Positions 7,629-16,313 of a DNA stretch of 64,000 nucleotides are shown piece by piece. How positions within the stretch are numbered: the stretch's first letter is position 1; each line of letters begins with the position of its first letter. The DNA is from CAYRHN01 sp964424115 (GTDB lineage Bacteria; Chloroflexota; Anaerolineae; Anaerolineales; Anaerolineaceae). The position numbers and the translations under genes were made by a program. The DNA is taken from the NCBI GenBank assembly GCA_964424115.1, contig CAYRHN010000012.1:62001-126000 (forward strand), given 5' to 3'. The notes under the pieces were generated by a model. The model worked only from the letters and a program-made list of their open reading frames with translations. It had not been told where the DNA came from and searched no databases.

Positions 7629-10600
7629 TCAGCGTTTGATCATGGGCAGGAAGAGCAGAGATTGTTGTTTTTCACCGGCCAGGGCAAACTGGCCAGATTT
7701 GCAAACCTGCACCGTCAACAGGTTGTTAACCGGGTCGCGCTCATAGCTGCCCGGGGTGCCGCAGGTGGCGGCTGCGTCCGTCCAGGCTGCGCCGTCCCAG
7801 TAGAGCAGGACCAACGAGTCTTCCTCCACCCGGTACACCCGGCCTTGTTCATCCAGCCTGACCGCGCCTGTATCCGGCGCATAGGAGGCGCTGATGGTGA
7901 AAGGCGCCGCAAAGGTGTAATCGGATTTGACCACCGGGCTGACCTCAAGGTTAAAGGCGAGGTTCATGAATAGGAAGTCGTTCCATAGATCGTGAGCAGG
8001 CGCGCTGCGTGGAATGTAGGTGATCGTCATTCCAGCCGGAGCAGCTCCGTTTGGGAAGACGAGGGTTACCTGTCCATCCCGGGCTGCCAACCCGCCCCCG
8101 CTGCCGGTCAGCACCGTGCTGGTGGCCTGGGTCAGGAACCAGTCCGGGTCTTTGGCTGCCAGGAAGGAGGAGGTTTCCGCATCCATGCCGGAGACATCCA
8201 GGCGGTTGTAACCGAGGTTAAGCGTGTAATCTCCCTGCCAGGAATTCATCGTGGGGTCCGGCAGCCCCATCAGGTTGGTGATATTTGCCTGGACGGCGCC
8301 GTCAAACTGGTTGTTTTCCAGGCTCAGGGCGATCAGGCAGGTCAGGTCGCCCAGCCAGCCGGGAAAAGCGCCACCGAGCAGGTTGTCGGCTAGGTAGAGG
8401 GTTTGCAGCCCAATCAGATTTTGAAATTCAGCCGGGACAGCTCCTTCCAACTGGTTATGATTCAGGGAAAGGTGTTTCAAGTTGGGTAGGCTCCCGAACG
8501 AGGTGGGAATATTGCCGCTGAGCAGGTTGTGGTCCAGCGAGATCCTTTCCAGGCCGGTGAGGTCTCCCAGCCAGGCGGGAATGCTGCCGCTCAACTGGTT
8601 GTTGGAAAGGTTGATCTCCTTCAGGACGGTCAGCGCCTGCAATTCGGCGGGAATGTTTCCGCTCAACTGGTTGTGATCCAGGGTGAGCTTGCTCAGTTTG
8701 CTCAGGCTGCCCAGCGCGGCCGGGATGGAGCCTTCCAACCGGTTTTTTTCCAGGTGCAGCTCGGTCAGGTTGGTGAAGGTCCCCAGCCAATCGGGGATGG
8801 GGCCGGTAAGGGAATTATCAGAGAGATTGAGTGATTCCAGCTTGGTCAGGGTCTGCAATTCCGAGGGGATGGCCCCGCTCAGCCTGTTCTTGTATAAGTG
8901 AAGGCTGATCAGGTTAGAGAGATTGCCCAGCTCGGGCGGGATCGCGCCGCTGAACTGGTTCCATTCCATCCATAAGATCCTTAAAAGCGGCAGGTTTCCC
9001 AGCCAGGCGGGCAGGCTGCCGGTCAACTGGTTCCCGTACAGGGATAAAACCTGCAGCGAGGTCAGGTTTTGAAGCTGGGAAGGGATCGCCCCGCTCAGGG
9101 AGTTGTTGCCCAGATCCAGATAGATCAGCCGGCTGAGGTTACTCAATTCGGCGGGAATGGCGCCGGTTAAGTAATACAGGTTCAATTCCAGGAAGACAAC
9201 ATGCTGCTCGGAGACGGTCACCCCCAACCATGTGCCCGGGTCGTTGGTCTTAAGCCAGTTGCGATCCTCCCGCCAGCCTGGGCCGTTGGTTGTGTTGTAG
9301 AGGGTCACCAGCGCCTCGCACTCGGAAAGAGGAATAAAGCTTTGGTCTGCGCAGGTGGTGAACCTTTGCAGTTGGGTGGTCTGCCAGTCCGGGTCGTTGG
9401 CATCCAGGAAGTTCTTCAGGTCGGTGGTAAGCCAGGCGCCCGAGGTGGAAAAGAAATTGTTGCTCAGATCCAGTCCGTAATTCCAGCACGCCGGGGGAGA
9501 ACAAAGCCCGCTCAGGTTGGTCAGCGCTTGCGGGATCTCGCCTTCAAAATAATTTTCGCGCAGGTTCAACTGCTGGAGCTGGGACATAGTCCCCAAATAG
9601 GCGGGCAGGCTGCCGCTCAATTTGTTGGTTGCCAGGTTCAACCCGGTCAATTGCACCAGGCTGCTCCATGCGGCGGGGAGGCTGCCGGTGAAGCGGTTGT
9701 TGGCAAGGTTGAGAGTGGTCAGGCTGCTCAGATTGCCGATCCATTCAGGCAGCGGCCCGGAAAGCTGGTTCGCTTCCAGAGATAGCGTGGTCAGCCCGGT
9801 CAGGTCGGCAAGCTGGGCGGGCAGCACGCCGGTCAGCCGGTTCCAGGTCAGGCTCAGGCCGGTCACATGCCCGCCGGTGATGGTCACCCCGTGCCACATC
9901 TTCGGGCGGCCGGATTCCAGCCAGTGATCCTGCACCCACCAGGCTGTCCCGCCGGTGGACTGGTAGAGCGCCACCAGCGCGCTGCATTCGGCAGCCGGGA
10001 TTTGGGTGACCTCCGCGCAGGAGGTGAAGGGGATCCATTGGGTCTCCTTCCAATCCGGGTCCCTGCCCGCCAGGAAGGCCTCCAGCTCAGGAGAAAGCCC
10101 GCTGGTCTCCAGGATGTTGAACCCCAGGTCAAGGCGGTACTGCCCGCTGCATGGGGCTTTGACAGATCCATCACACAGGTTGGTCAGATTGGCCAGGCTG
10201 GCAGGAACGGCTCCGGTCAGCTGGTTCCCGTTGAGATAGAGGTTATACAGGTTGGAGAGGTTCCCCAATTCGGAGGGGATCTCTCCGCTGAACTGGTTAT
10301 TGCTCAGGCTCAACGTATCCAGGAGGGGCAGGCTTCCCAGTCCGCCCGGGATGGTGCCGCTTAACTGGTTATTCGCAAGCCACAGGTTGGTCAGAGAGGT
10401 CAAATTCTGGAACTCGGGCGGAATAATGCCAAATAAGTCGTTGGAACCCAGGTTCAGGTTGGACAGGTTAGTCAGGCTGCCCAATTGGGCAGGGATGGTT
10501 CCGGTCAGATCGTTCCCGCCCAGGTTTAATGAATATAACTGAGCCAGGTTGCCAAAATTCTTGGGGATCCCTCCGCTGAGGCCGTTCCCGCTCAGGTTCA

Positions 10601-10940
10601 GCTCGGTCAGGAAAATTAAGTCTCCGATGACCGGGGGAATGCTGCCTTTCAACCCATTATTTTGCAGGTTAAGGCCGGTGACATGCCCTTCAAAGACAGT
10701 CACTCCGTACCACGTTCCGGGTTCGTCATTTTCCAGCCAGTTGGTCTTCTGGCTCCACCCGGGACCTTTGGTCTGGTTGAAGACGGTCACCAGGGCTTCA
10801 CATTCGGTTTGCGGGATCTCGCTGACCAGCGCGCAATCCACGCCTTTTGAGCCGGACGGGAGAGAATGGGACTGCGCGGATGGGAAAATAAGTCCGCCCA
10901 GGCTGGCGAGAACAACCAACACGCGAAGGATAGTAAGCAT
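7629..10940 (-). CDS. Secreted leucine-rich-repeat protein with three plant-like LRR modules
   Basis: A protein of 1,103 residues with a signal peptide (hydrophobic 3-20, small residues near 22-25). Three modules each start with a cap of the form ALVxLYxxTxGxxW...WLE...W.GVT..HVTGL (near 49, 317 and 541), followed by runs of plant-type LRRs (LxxLxLxxNxLSGxIPxxLGNL). About 8 repeats follow the first cap, about 5 the second and about 14 the third. Each cap contains a conserved Cys just before ALV. Residues from about 925 form a beta-rich non-repeat domain, and the protein ends LLFLPMIKR. A ribosome-binding site GAGG lies 8 nt before the ATG. It probably acts outside the cell in binding; no enzyme motif is seen. 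Confidence 0.9.
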   Translation of the reverse strand: MLTILRVLVVLASLGGLIFPSAQSHSLPSGSKGVDCALVSEIPQTECEALVTVFNQTKGPGWSQKTNWLENDEPGTWYGVTVFEGHVTGLNLQNNGLKGSIPPVIGDLIFLTELNLSGNGLSGGIPKNFGNLAQLYSLNLGGNDLTGTIPAQLGSLTNLSNLNLGSNDLFGIIPPEFQNLTSLTNLWLANNQLSGTIPGGLGSLPLLDTLSLSNNQFSGEIPSELGNLSNLYNLYLNGNQLTGAVPASLANLTNLCDGSVKAPCSGQYRLDLGFNILETSGLSPELEAFLAGRDPDWKETQWIPFTSCAEVTQIPAAECSALVALYQSTGGTAWWVQDHWLESGRPKMWHGVTITGGHVTGLSLTWNRLTGVLPAQLADLTGLTTLSLEANQLSGPLPEWIGNLSSLTTLNLANNRFTGSLPAAWSSLVQLTGLNLATNKLSGSLPAYLGTMSQLQQLNLRENYFEGEIPQALTNLSGLCSPPACWNYGLDLSNNFFSTSGAWLTTDLKNFLDANDPDWQTTQLQRFTTCADQSFIPLSECEALVTLYNTTNGPGWREDRNWLKTNDPGTWLGVTVSEQHVVFLELNLYYLTGAIPAELSNLSRLIYLDLGNNSLSGAIPSQLQNLTSLQVLSLYGNQLTGSLPAWLGNLPLLRILWMEWNQFSGAIPPELGNLSNLISLHLYKNRLSGAIPSELQTLTKLESLNLSDNSLTGPIPDWLGTFTNLTELHLEKNRLEGSIPAALGSLSKLSKLTLDHNQLSGNIPAELQALTVLKEINLSNNQLSGSIPAWLGDLTGLERISLDHNLLSGNIPTSFGSLPNLKHLSLNHNQLEGAVPAEFQNLIGLQTLYLADNLLGGAFPGWLGDLTCLIALSLENNQFDGAVQANITNLMGLPDPTMNSWQGDYTLNLGYNRLDVSGMDAETSSFLAAKDPDWFLTQATSTVLTGSGGGLAARDGQVTLVFPNGAAPAGMTITYIPRSAPAHDLWNDFLFMNLAFNLEVSPVVKSDYTFAAPFTISASYAPDTGAVRLDEQGRVYRVEEDSLVLLYWDGAAWTDAAATCGTPGSYERDPVNNLLTVQVCKSGQFALAGEKQQSLLFLPMIKR

Positions 10941-11070
10941 TGGGTACCTCGGAAGGGAAAAGGATGATAAAGGTTAAGGGGGGATTTTCCCCCACGCATT
11001 CAGCTAAGCAGAGTATAGCGGTTTCTTCCGTGCGATGCAAGAAAAAATTCTTCGGATTTGATTTATGGTA

Positions 11071-11076
11071 TATACT
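11071..11076 (+). promoter_or_regulatory. -10-like box (TATACT) six bases before the lipoprotein start
   Basis: TATACT is followed by TGATAT and then the ATG at 11083. No ribosome-binding site is present, which fits a leaderless transcript. No good -35 box is seen. Confidence 0.45.
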
Positions 11077-11082
11077 TGATAT

Positions 11083-12366
11083 ATGAAACTCCGCGTAGTG
11101 TCTTTCCTGTTGCTGGCTCTGTTGGCTTCCGCCTGCGCTGCGGCGCCTTCGACCCCCACGCCGACCCTCGAGGAGGAGGTCGCGGTCATGCAGGATTGGT
11201 TGGTCATCTACCCCTACAAAGACCTGGCCGAAAAATCCGACCTGATCGTGATCGGGCGGCCGGTGCGCGAGCTGGAGATCGTCAACACCGCGCGGGATGT
11301 GTGGGACTCCTCGCGGCCCTCCCCCGTGGATTACGGCGTTGGTCATGTGATCGAGGTGGAGGTGGAGGAAACCTGGCAGGGGCAGGCGCCGGGCACGATC
11401 TATGTCACCGAATCCGGCGGAATGCTGCTGGACGGCAACCCGGGGCGCGAGCCCACCGCGGAGGAGCTTGCGGCGGCGGAGCAGGTCTACCAGATCGTCC
11501 GGCTCCAAATGGGGGAGCGGTATGTCTTCCTTTTGCGTTGCGCTTCTTATTCGTATAGCCAAATTATCGACCAGGCTATATTGTACACCCCGACCTACAT
11601 GCCGCAATGGTTCCGCATCCGCGCGGACGGCTGCGCGGTGGTGGAGAGCAGAACCGAATTTGAAGATGAGTTCCCGCCCCAACTGCTGCAAACCCTGCGC
11701 CAACGGCTGGAAGAAAAGGTGGATTACCCCGCAGGCCCGGGAACCCTGTCCCCACAGCCCGATCCGGAATGCGTGGAAAGCGGGCAGGCGTATCCAATTC
11801 AGCCTTTGTTCACCGCAACGCCAGATATTATTCATACATCAACTTATCCTTTATCTACAACGCCTCCCATCACTGAAACTCCAATACCTCCCATGTTGGA
11901 GAATGGCTGGTATTTGTACAATGACACCGAGGCAGGTTACTCTTTCAGCTATCCTGCTGATGCGCATTTTATGACCAGTAGAGACAGCGGAATTAATTAT
12001 GATATCGTCAGCCTTCAGTTTGAAATCCCTGACGCAAATGGCTATCAAGGGATGGAAATTATGGTGATCGATAATCCTGAACAACTTCCTGTCGAAAATG
12101 TTCTACAAAGAATATATTCGAATCCGACAGATATCCCCAGGATTGAAAGTATTAGAGCAACCCTGGGAAAAATCACCATTGCGGGATTGCATGCTTATAA
12201 ATCAACTTATCGTCCATCCATGTACGAGTTGACAATTTTAATTCCGCACCAGGATAAGATTTATTATTTCCTTCCCGTGCATGATAATCTGAATTTATTG
12301 ATGGATCCAAGGGGTTTGAAATTATTTTTTGAGATTCTGGACACATTTGAATTGGTCGGACCGTAG
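11083..12366 (+). CDS. Putative lipoprotein of mixed composition, unknown function
   Basis: A 427-residue exported protein: MKLR, a hydrophobic stretch, then the lipobox LLASAC with Cys18 as lipid-anchored residue, then a Pro/Thr linker. Residues 40-240 form one domain (SDLIVIGRPV...) with a Thr/Pro-rich hinge around 245-280. Residues 285-427 form a second domain beginning NDTEAGYSFSYPAD, which resembles small extracytoplasmic beta domains. The DNA coding for the second half is clearly AT-richer (about 35-43% GC per sampled line, against about 65% in the first half). It is divergent from the LRR gene. Function not recognised. Confidence 0.75.
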   Translation: MKLRVVSFLLLALLASACAAAPSTPTPTLEEEVAVMQDWLVIYPYKDLAEKSDLIVIGRPVRELEIVNTARDVWDSSRPSPVDYGVGHVIEVEVEETWQGQAPGTIYVTESGGMLLDGNPGREPTAEELAAAEQVYQIVRLQMGERYVFLLRCASYSYSQIIDQAILYTPTYMPQWFRIRADGCAVVESRTEFEDEFPPQLLQTLRQRLEEKVDYPAGPGTLSPQPDPECVESGQAYPIQPLFTATPDIIHTSTYPLSTTPPITETPIPPMLENGWYLYNDTEAGYSFSYPADAHFMTSRDSGINYDIVSLQFEIPDANGYQGMEIMVIDNPEQLPVENVLQRIYSNPTDIPRIESIRATLGKITIAGLHAYKSTYRPSMYELTILIPHQDKIYYFLPVHDNLNLLMDPRGLKLFFEILDTFELVGP

Positions 12367-12545
12367 CAACAATTGTTGATGTTATATTGAAGTGGGCGGG
12401 ATACAGGTATGGCAGCCGAGGAGACCGGGCTCAACCTATCCATCTCACGCAGAGATGCGGACGGGTAGGAGCAGATCGTCCAGCGTGTAGACCTGCTAAT
12501 CCAGGAAAGAGAAATAGGGGAATGATCCCCAGGTTTTATCCGGCT

Positions 12546-13556
12546 TCATCCGCGTTTATCTGCGGTTGATCGCTTTAGCCACCACAACACCAGCGCCGCC
12601 GCCAGCAGGAGGCGCCAGCGGCGCGCAGCCCACAGCCCTCCGCGCAGCAGCCGGCGGGCTGCGTTGACCCTGCCCAGGTTCTCCGGCAGGGGTGGGGCCG
12701 GCTGCTCCCAGTCGAAAGCCGCCAGGCGCGCCAGGAAGCCTTGCTGAATACAGCCTTCCAGGCTGAATATGAACAGCTCTTTGGCGTGGCGCTGCGCCAG
12801 CAGCAGGTCGCGCTGCAATTCCTCCCAGGTCAGCGGGCGGGTATCCGCCAGCCCCTCGATATCCACCCCGCCGCCGGTTGAGCCGATCCCGATCCCCCCG
12901 GCCTCGGCGGCGTAGCTTTCCAGCAGGGCTGCCCCGTAGGTGCGGGTGAAGCTGGAATACAGCATCAGCACTTCTTGATCGACCGCCAGGTCCAGCACGC
13001 CGGCCAGACGCTGCAAGAAAGTGCTGCCCATACGGCGCTCGTCCAGCATCACGCAGAACTGGTAGCTCTGCGCGCGCAGCCCATCCGCGTGAATTTGCGC
13101 CACCAGGGACTGGTACGTCCGGCGGGCGTTCTCCAGCCGCGCCCCGTCGCCCAGCTTGCCGAGCATGCGCCGCAGCGCGGACAGCGGTTGTCGGGGCAAC
13201 ATCTGGAGCGTGTTAATGTCCGGCTCGATATCCAGACCCACCGCCTGCCATTCCAGGCCGTGCTGCCGGCTCCAGGCGCGGAAATCCTGGTAGCGCCGCA
13301 ATGCCTGAGGAGTGTTGTTCAGGTTGAACCAGTATCCCTCGGCGTGCGGCAGCAGCAGCCAGGCGGTCAGCGGGATGCCGGCCCGGTTCAGTTTCCGGAT
13401 CACCTGCGCCCGCCCAGGGGAGAGGTCGATCAGCCCCACCGCAAGCCCGGCGCCTATTTGCTGCAAGGTGGGGATCACCTGCGCATCGTCAAAGAGCGCC
13501 TCCAGCGCAGGCGCATCCAATTCCACAAAAAAGGTCAGCGGATGCAGCCCGTCCAC
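12546..13556 (-). CDS. TIM-barrel-like glycosidase-fold protein with C-terminal membrane anchor, unknown function
   Basis: A 336-residue protein. Alternating strands and helices with VGLDIEPD at about 109-116 recall glycoside-hydrolase-type TIM barrels, but no family can be named. A basic/hydrophobic C-terminal segment (about 307-328, RRWRLLLAAALVLWWLKRS) looks like a membrane anchor with a positive tail. The start is GTG at 13556, only 13 nt after the ROK gene stop, so it is the last gene of a leftward S9 peptidase/ROK/this operon. Sugar-related work would fit the ROK neighbour; that is inference. Confidence 0.6.
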   Translation of the reverse strand: MDGLHPLTFFVELDAPALEALFDDAQVIPTLQQIGAGLAVGLIDLSPGRAQVIRKLNRAGIPLTAWLLLPHAEGYWFNLNNTPQALRRYQDFRAWSRQHGLEWQAVGLDIEPDINTLQMLPRQPLSALRRMLGKLGDGARLENARRTYQSLVAQIHADGLRAQSYQFCVMLDERRMGSTFLQRLAGVLDLAVDQEVLMLYSSFTRTYGAALLESYAAEAGGIGIGSTGGGVDIEGLADTRPLTWEELQRDLLLAQRHAKELFIFSLEGCIQQGFLARLAAFDWEQPAPPLPENLGRVNAARRLLRGGLWAARRWRLLLAAALVLWWLKRSTADKRG

Positions 13557-13569
13557 TGGGCGTCTTTCG

Positions 13570-14472
13570 CTATTTTTCGTTCCACTGCATCGCCAGCGCC
13601 AGCGCGCCCAGCCCTCCGGCGCGGCTGCCCAGCGCGGGGGGAACGATGTAGCTGTCGAGGCCCTCTTCCAGGGCGGGCGAGACGATGTATTGATGCACCA
13701 GGATGCGCAGCCACTTGCGAATGAGCGGGAAAAGCTGTGCCTGCTGCATGATCCCGCCGCCCAGGATGATGCGTTGGGGCGAGAGCACGCACAGGGTGTT
13801 GTTCAGCGCCTGGGCGATGTAATGCGCCTCCAGGTCCCAGGCCGGGTGCTCGGGCGGGAGCAGTTCGGCCGGTTGTCCCCAGCGGTTGCGCATCGCCGGG
13901 CCGCTGGCCAGCCCCTCGAAACAATCGGCATGGAAGGGACAGATGCCGGGGAAGGGATCGTGGTTAAAATCGTGCGGCAGGCGCATGTGGCCCATCTCGG
14001 GGTGCACCAGGCCGTGCAGCGGCTGCCCGTTGATGATGGCGCCGCCGCCGATGCCGGTGCCGATGGTGTAATAGACGAAGTTCTGCAGCCCGCGCCCTGC
14101 GCCCCAGCGTCCCTCGCCCACCGCCGCGGCGTTCACATCCGTATCGAAAGCCACCGGCAGGTTGAGCGCCTCGCGGATGGGCCCCAGCAGGGGGGTGTTA
14201 GCCCAGCCGGGCTTGGGCGTGGCGGTGATGCAGCCGTAGGTGGGCGAAGCGGGATCCAGTTCCACCGGGCCAAAGCTGCCGATGCCAACTGCCTCCAGCG
14301 GCTCGGGCTGGCGTTCGCGCTCCGTCTGGAAGAAGCGGATCACCTGCCCCAACGTCTCGGCAGGGGTGGTGGTGGCGAAACGCGCCTCGGCGCGGATGTC
14401 GTCCGGGCCGCCGGCGATCATGCAGATGAATTTGGTTCCTCCGGCTTCGATACTTCCGTAGAGCCTTTTCAT
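13570..14472 (-). CDS. ROK-family sugar kinase, fructokinase-like
   Basis: A 300-residue protein phosphorylating a hexose with ATP, most like fructokinases. Visible are the N-terminal phosphate loop (IEAGGTKF), the catalytic region DTDVNAAA, the glycine-rich TIGTGIGGG, and the ROK zinc site (HMRL...CPFHADC) followed by EGLASGPA. The start at 14472 is chosen because AAGGAGG sits 8 nt upstream; an ATG six codons earlier (14490) overlaps that site. The gene follows the S9 peptidase with a 4-nt gap. Confidence 0.9.
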   Translation of the reverse strand: MKRLYGSIEAGGTKFICMIAGGPDDIRAEARFATTTPAETLGQVIRFFQTERERQPEPLEAVGIGSFGPVELDPASPTYGCITATPKPGWANTPLLGPIREALNLPVAFDTDVNAAAVGEGRWGAGRGLQNFVYYTIGTGIGGGAIINGQPLHGLVHPEMGHMRLPHDFNHDPFPGICPFHADCFEGLASGPAMRNRWGQPAELLPPEHPAWDLEAHYIAQALNNTLCVLSPQRIILGGGIMQQAQLFPLIRKWLRILVHQYIVSPALEEGLDSYIVPPALGSRAGGLGALALAMQWNEK

Positions 14473-14476
14473 ATCA

Positions 14477-16174
14477 TTAACCTCCTTCATTTACACCCTC
14501 TAAAAATATCATCACGCGGGAATGAATTTCGTCCCTGTGGCGCATCAGCCCGTGAGTGTCATCCTCGAAGATGACCAGTTCACAGTTACCTCCCTGGCCT
14601 GTGATGCTGGCCTGAATGGTTCGCATATCTTGCGTTGTTGCGGTAGTATCCAGGGCGCCGTGAAACAGGAGCAGGGGAACGTGAACGCGCCCGGCCTGTT
14701 TGAGAGGCGACCGTTCAATCATCACCGCGGCTCTCTGGCCTGGATCGTTCGGAAACGCTTTACGGAGATGTAAAGGCATGTGAGACAGGTCGCTCACAAT
14801 CCACATACCGATGCCGCCCGCCCAGGGTGTCTCTTCCTGCGCCAATGCCAGGAGGGTCAGGAAACCGCCGTAGCTGTAGCCGGCGATGAGGAGAGGCCGC
14901 TGTCCGCCGGTTCGTTCTTTCCAGTCAAAGCCCGCGGCGAGAATATCCCACACATCCGCCCGGCCGTATTCGCCCCGATTCGCTTCCTCGTGCTCCCGGC
15001 CATATCCACAACTTCCACGGTAGGCCGCGCAGACAAACTCAACCCCTTCGGCCAGCAGGCGCAGCATGAACGGGTCGTCAGGGTCAACGGCTGCTCCTGG
15101 CCCGCCGTGGACATACAGGATGGCCGCAGACCGGGCTTGTGGAGGGATGAAGCGCTGCACCGGGATAAGCCGCCCGTCGCGGGAAGGGATAAGGTACTCT
15201 TCGCGGGTATATGCGGGCCTGACCTGTGGATCATCCTCGAGTACACACTCGCAGGCTCCGCCGATAGGCCAACGGTACAGACAAGAATCCTCCCCAAGAT
15301 AATAGATGATATTTTCGCGGCGATCAAAACGAACTTGCGGGCCGGTGAAGTATTGACGCACCCGCGCGGTGGAAGCGAGGGAAAGACGTTCGAGTAACGT
15401 GCCTTCCGGGTAAGCGAACCACAGGAATTCTTCGTAGCAGACGCACAAGATCCGCTCCCCCTGCGGTGAAAAAGCGCCGCCCTGGATCGTCTCCGATTCA
15501 TAACTCCAGATGGTCGATTGGTCTTCAAGCCGGACGACCCGTAGCTGCCGGCGGTCCTTTTGAAAAACGGTGACCAGCAGAGAGGAAGAATCAGCGCTCC
15601 AGCTGAAGCGGCCAATTTCATAATCCACCTCGCGAGGGTTCAATGCCGGAAAACAACGGCCCGTCCGCACTTCGAGGATATACACCCGCCTGGGCAGTTC
15701 GGGTTCGTCTAAGAACTGCCGCTGAAATGCCACCCACTGACCGGAAGGTGACCAATGCGGGAAGCGGTCAACTGCGTTGGGATCATGGGTCAAGCGAAGA
15801 ACTTGCCCGCTGTCCAGCGCCAGGCAGAAGATATCCGGCGGGGTGCGGCGCGCTTTGTCGTACGCCGAAAAGACCAACCGGTTCCCGTCCGCTGCCCATT
15901 CGCAAAAACCGGCTTGCAGGTCAGGATTGGTGAATACAACCTTCGGGCTGGCGTCTTCCGGGTGGTGAACGTACAGCAAGCCGTCGTTGCTGCCGAAGGC
16001 CACAGTGGAGGCATCGGGCGACCAATGCGGCTCCAGCGGCAGAAATTCAGCCGCTATCTCTCCGAGCGGTTGCCTTTGTAGGGTGCGAAGCTCGATTTTG
16101 TCCCGGCCGTCCGGATCGCTTCTGCGGATCGCCAGGCGTTCGGTTTGGGCATGGAGGTCAAATAGGCGGAGCAT
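14477..16174 (-). CDS. S9-family serine peptidase (prolyl-oligopeptidase/acylaminoacyl-peptidase type)
   Basis: A 565-residue cytosolic enzyme with an N-terminal WD40-like beta-propeller (about 40-310, repeated HWSPDAS/HWSPSGQ motifs) and a C-terminal alpha/beta-hydrolase domain. The catalytic triad can be placed: Ser434 in GYSYGG, Asp509 in FHGALD and His541 in DDTHG; the oxyanion region HGGPG is at 356-360. These enzymes cut short peptides or acyl-amino acids. It leads an operon with the ROK kinase and TIM-barrel protein and is divergent from the SPT-like gene. Confidence 0.9.
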   Translation of the reverse strand: MLRLFDLHAQTERLAIRRSDPDGRDKIELRTLQRQPLGEIAAEFLPLEPHWSPDASTVAFGSNDGLLYVHHPEDASPKVVFTNPDLQAGFCEWAADGNRLVFSAYDKARRTPPDIFCLALDSGQVLRLTHDPNAVDRFPHWSPSGQWVAFQRQFLDEPELPRRVYILEVRTGRCFPALNPREVDYEIGRFSWSADSSSLLVTVFQKDRRQLRVVRLEDQSTIWSYESETIQGGAFSPQGERILCVCYEEFLWFAYPEGTLLERLSLASTARVRQYFTGPQVRFDRRENIIYYLGEDSCLYRWPIGGACECVLEDDPQVRPAYTREEYLIPSRDGRLIPVQRFIPPQARSAAILYVHGGPGAAVDPDDPFMLRLLAEGVEFVCAAYRGSCGYGREHEEANRGEYGRADVWDILAAGFDWKERTGGQRPLLIAGYSYGGFLTLLALAQEETPWAGGIGMWIVSDLSHMPLHLRKAFPNDPGQRAAVMIERSPLKQAGRVHVPLLLFHGALDTTATTQDMRTIQASITGQGGNCELVIFEDDTHGLMRHRDEIHSRVMIFLEGVNEGG

Positions 16175-16231
16175 CGTTTCGTTTAATTGGGGTTCAGAAA
16201 TGGATGGGCGTGAGATAGCGCCCTACTCATT

Positions 16232-16250
16232 ATTATACCCATGATATAAT
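16232..16250. promoter_or_regulatory. Back-to-back -10 boxes for the S9 peptidase (minus) and SPT-like (plus) genes
   Basis: On the minus strand TATAAT lies at 16237-16232. On the plus strand an extended -10, TGATATAAT, lies at 16242-16250. The two boxes are eight bases apart, so polymerase at one promoter would block the other. The plus-strand box starts a 14-mer also found at the corA promoter. Confidence 0.55.
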
Positions 16251-16313
16251 CAAGGCATTCTATTTGTGCAGTATCTTTTGTACGTTTTCATCATTTTCTA
16301 AAGGAAAAGGATC

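Noticed and set aside
10798..11835. A 345-codon minus-strand frame joining the lipoprotein region and the LRR start
   Set aside because: It is antisense to the lipoprotein and out of frame with the LRR gene.
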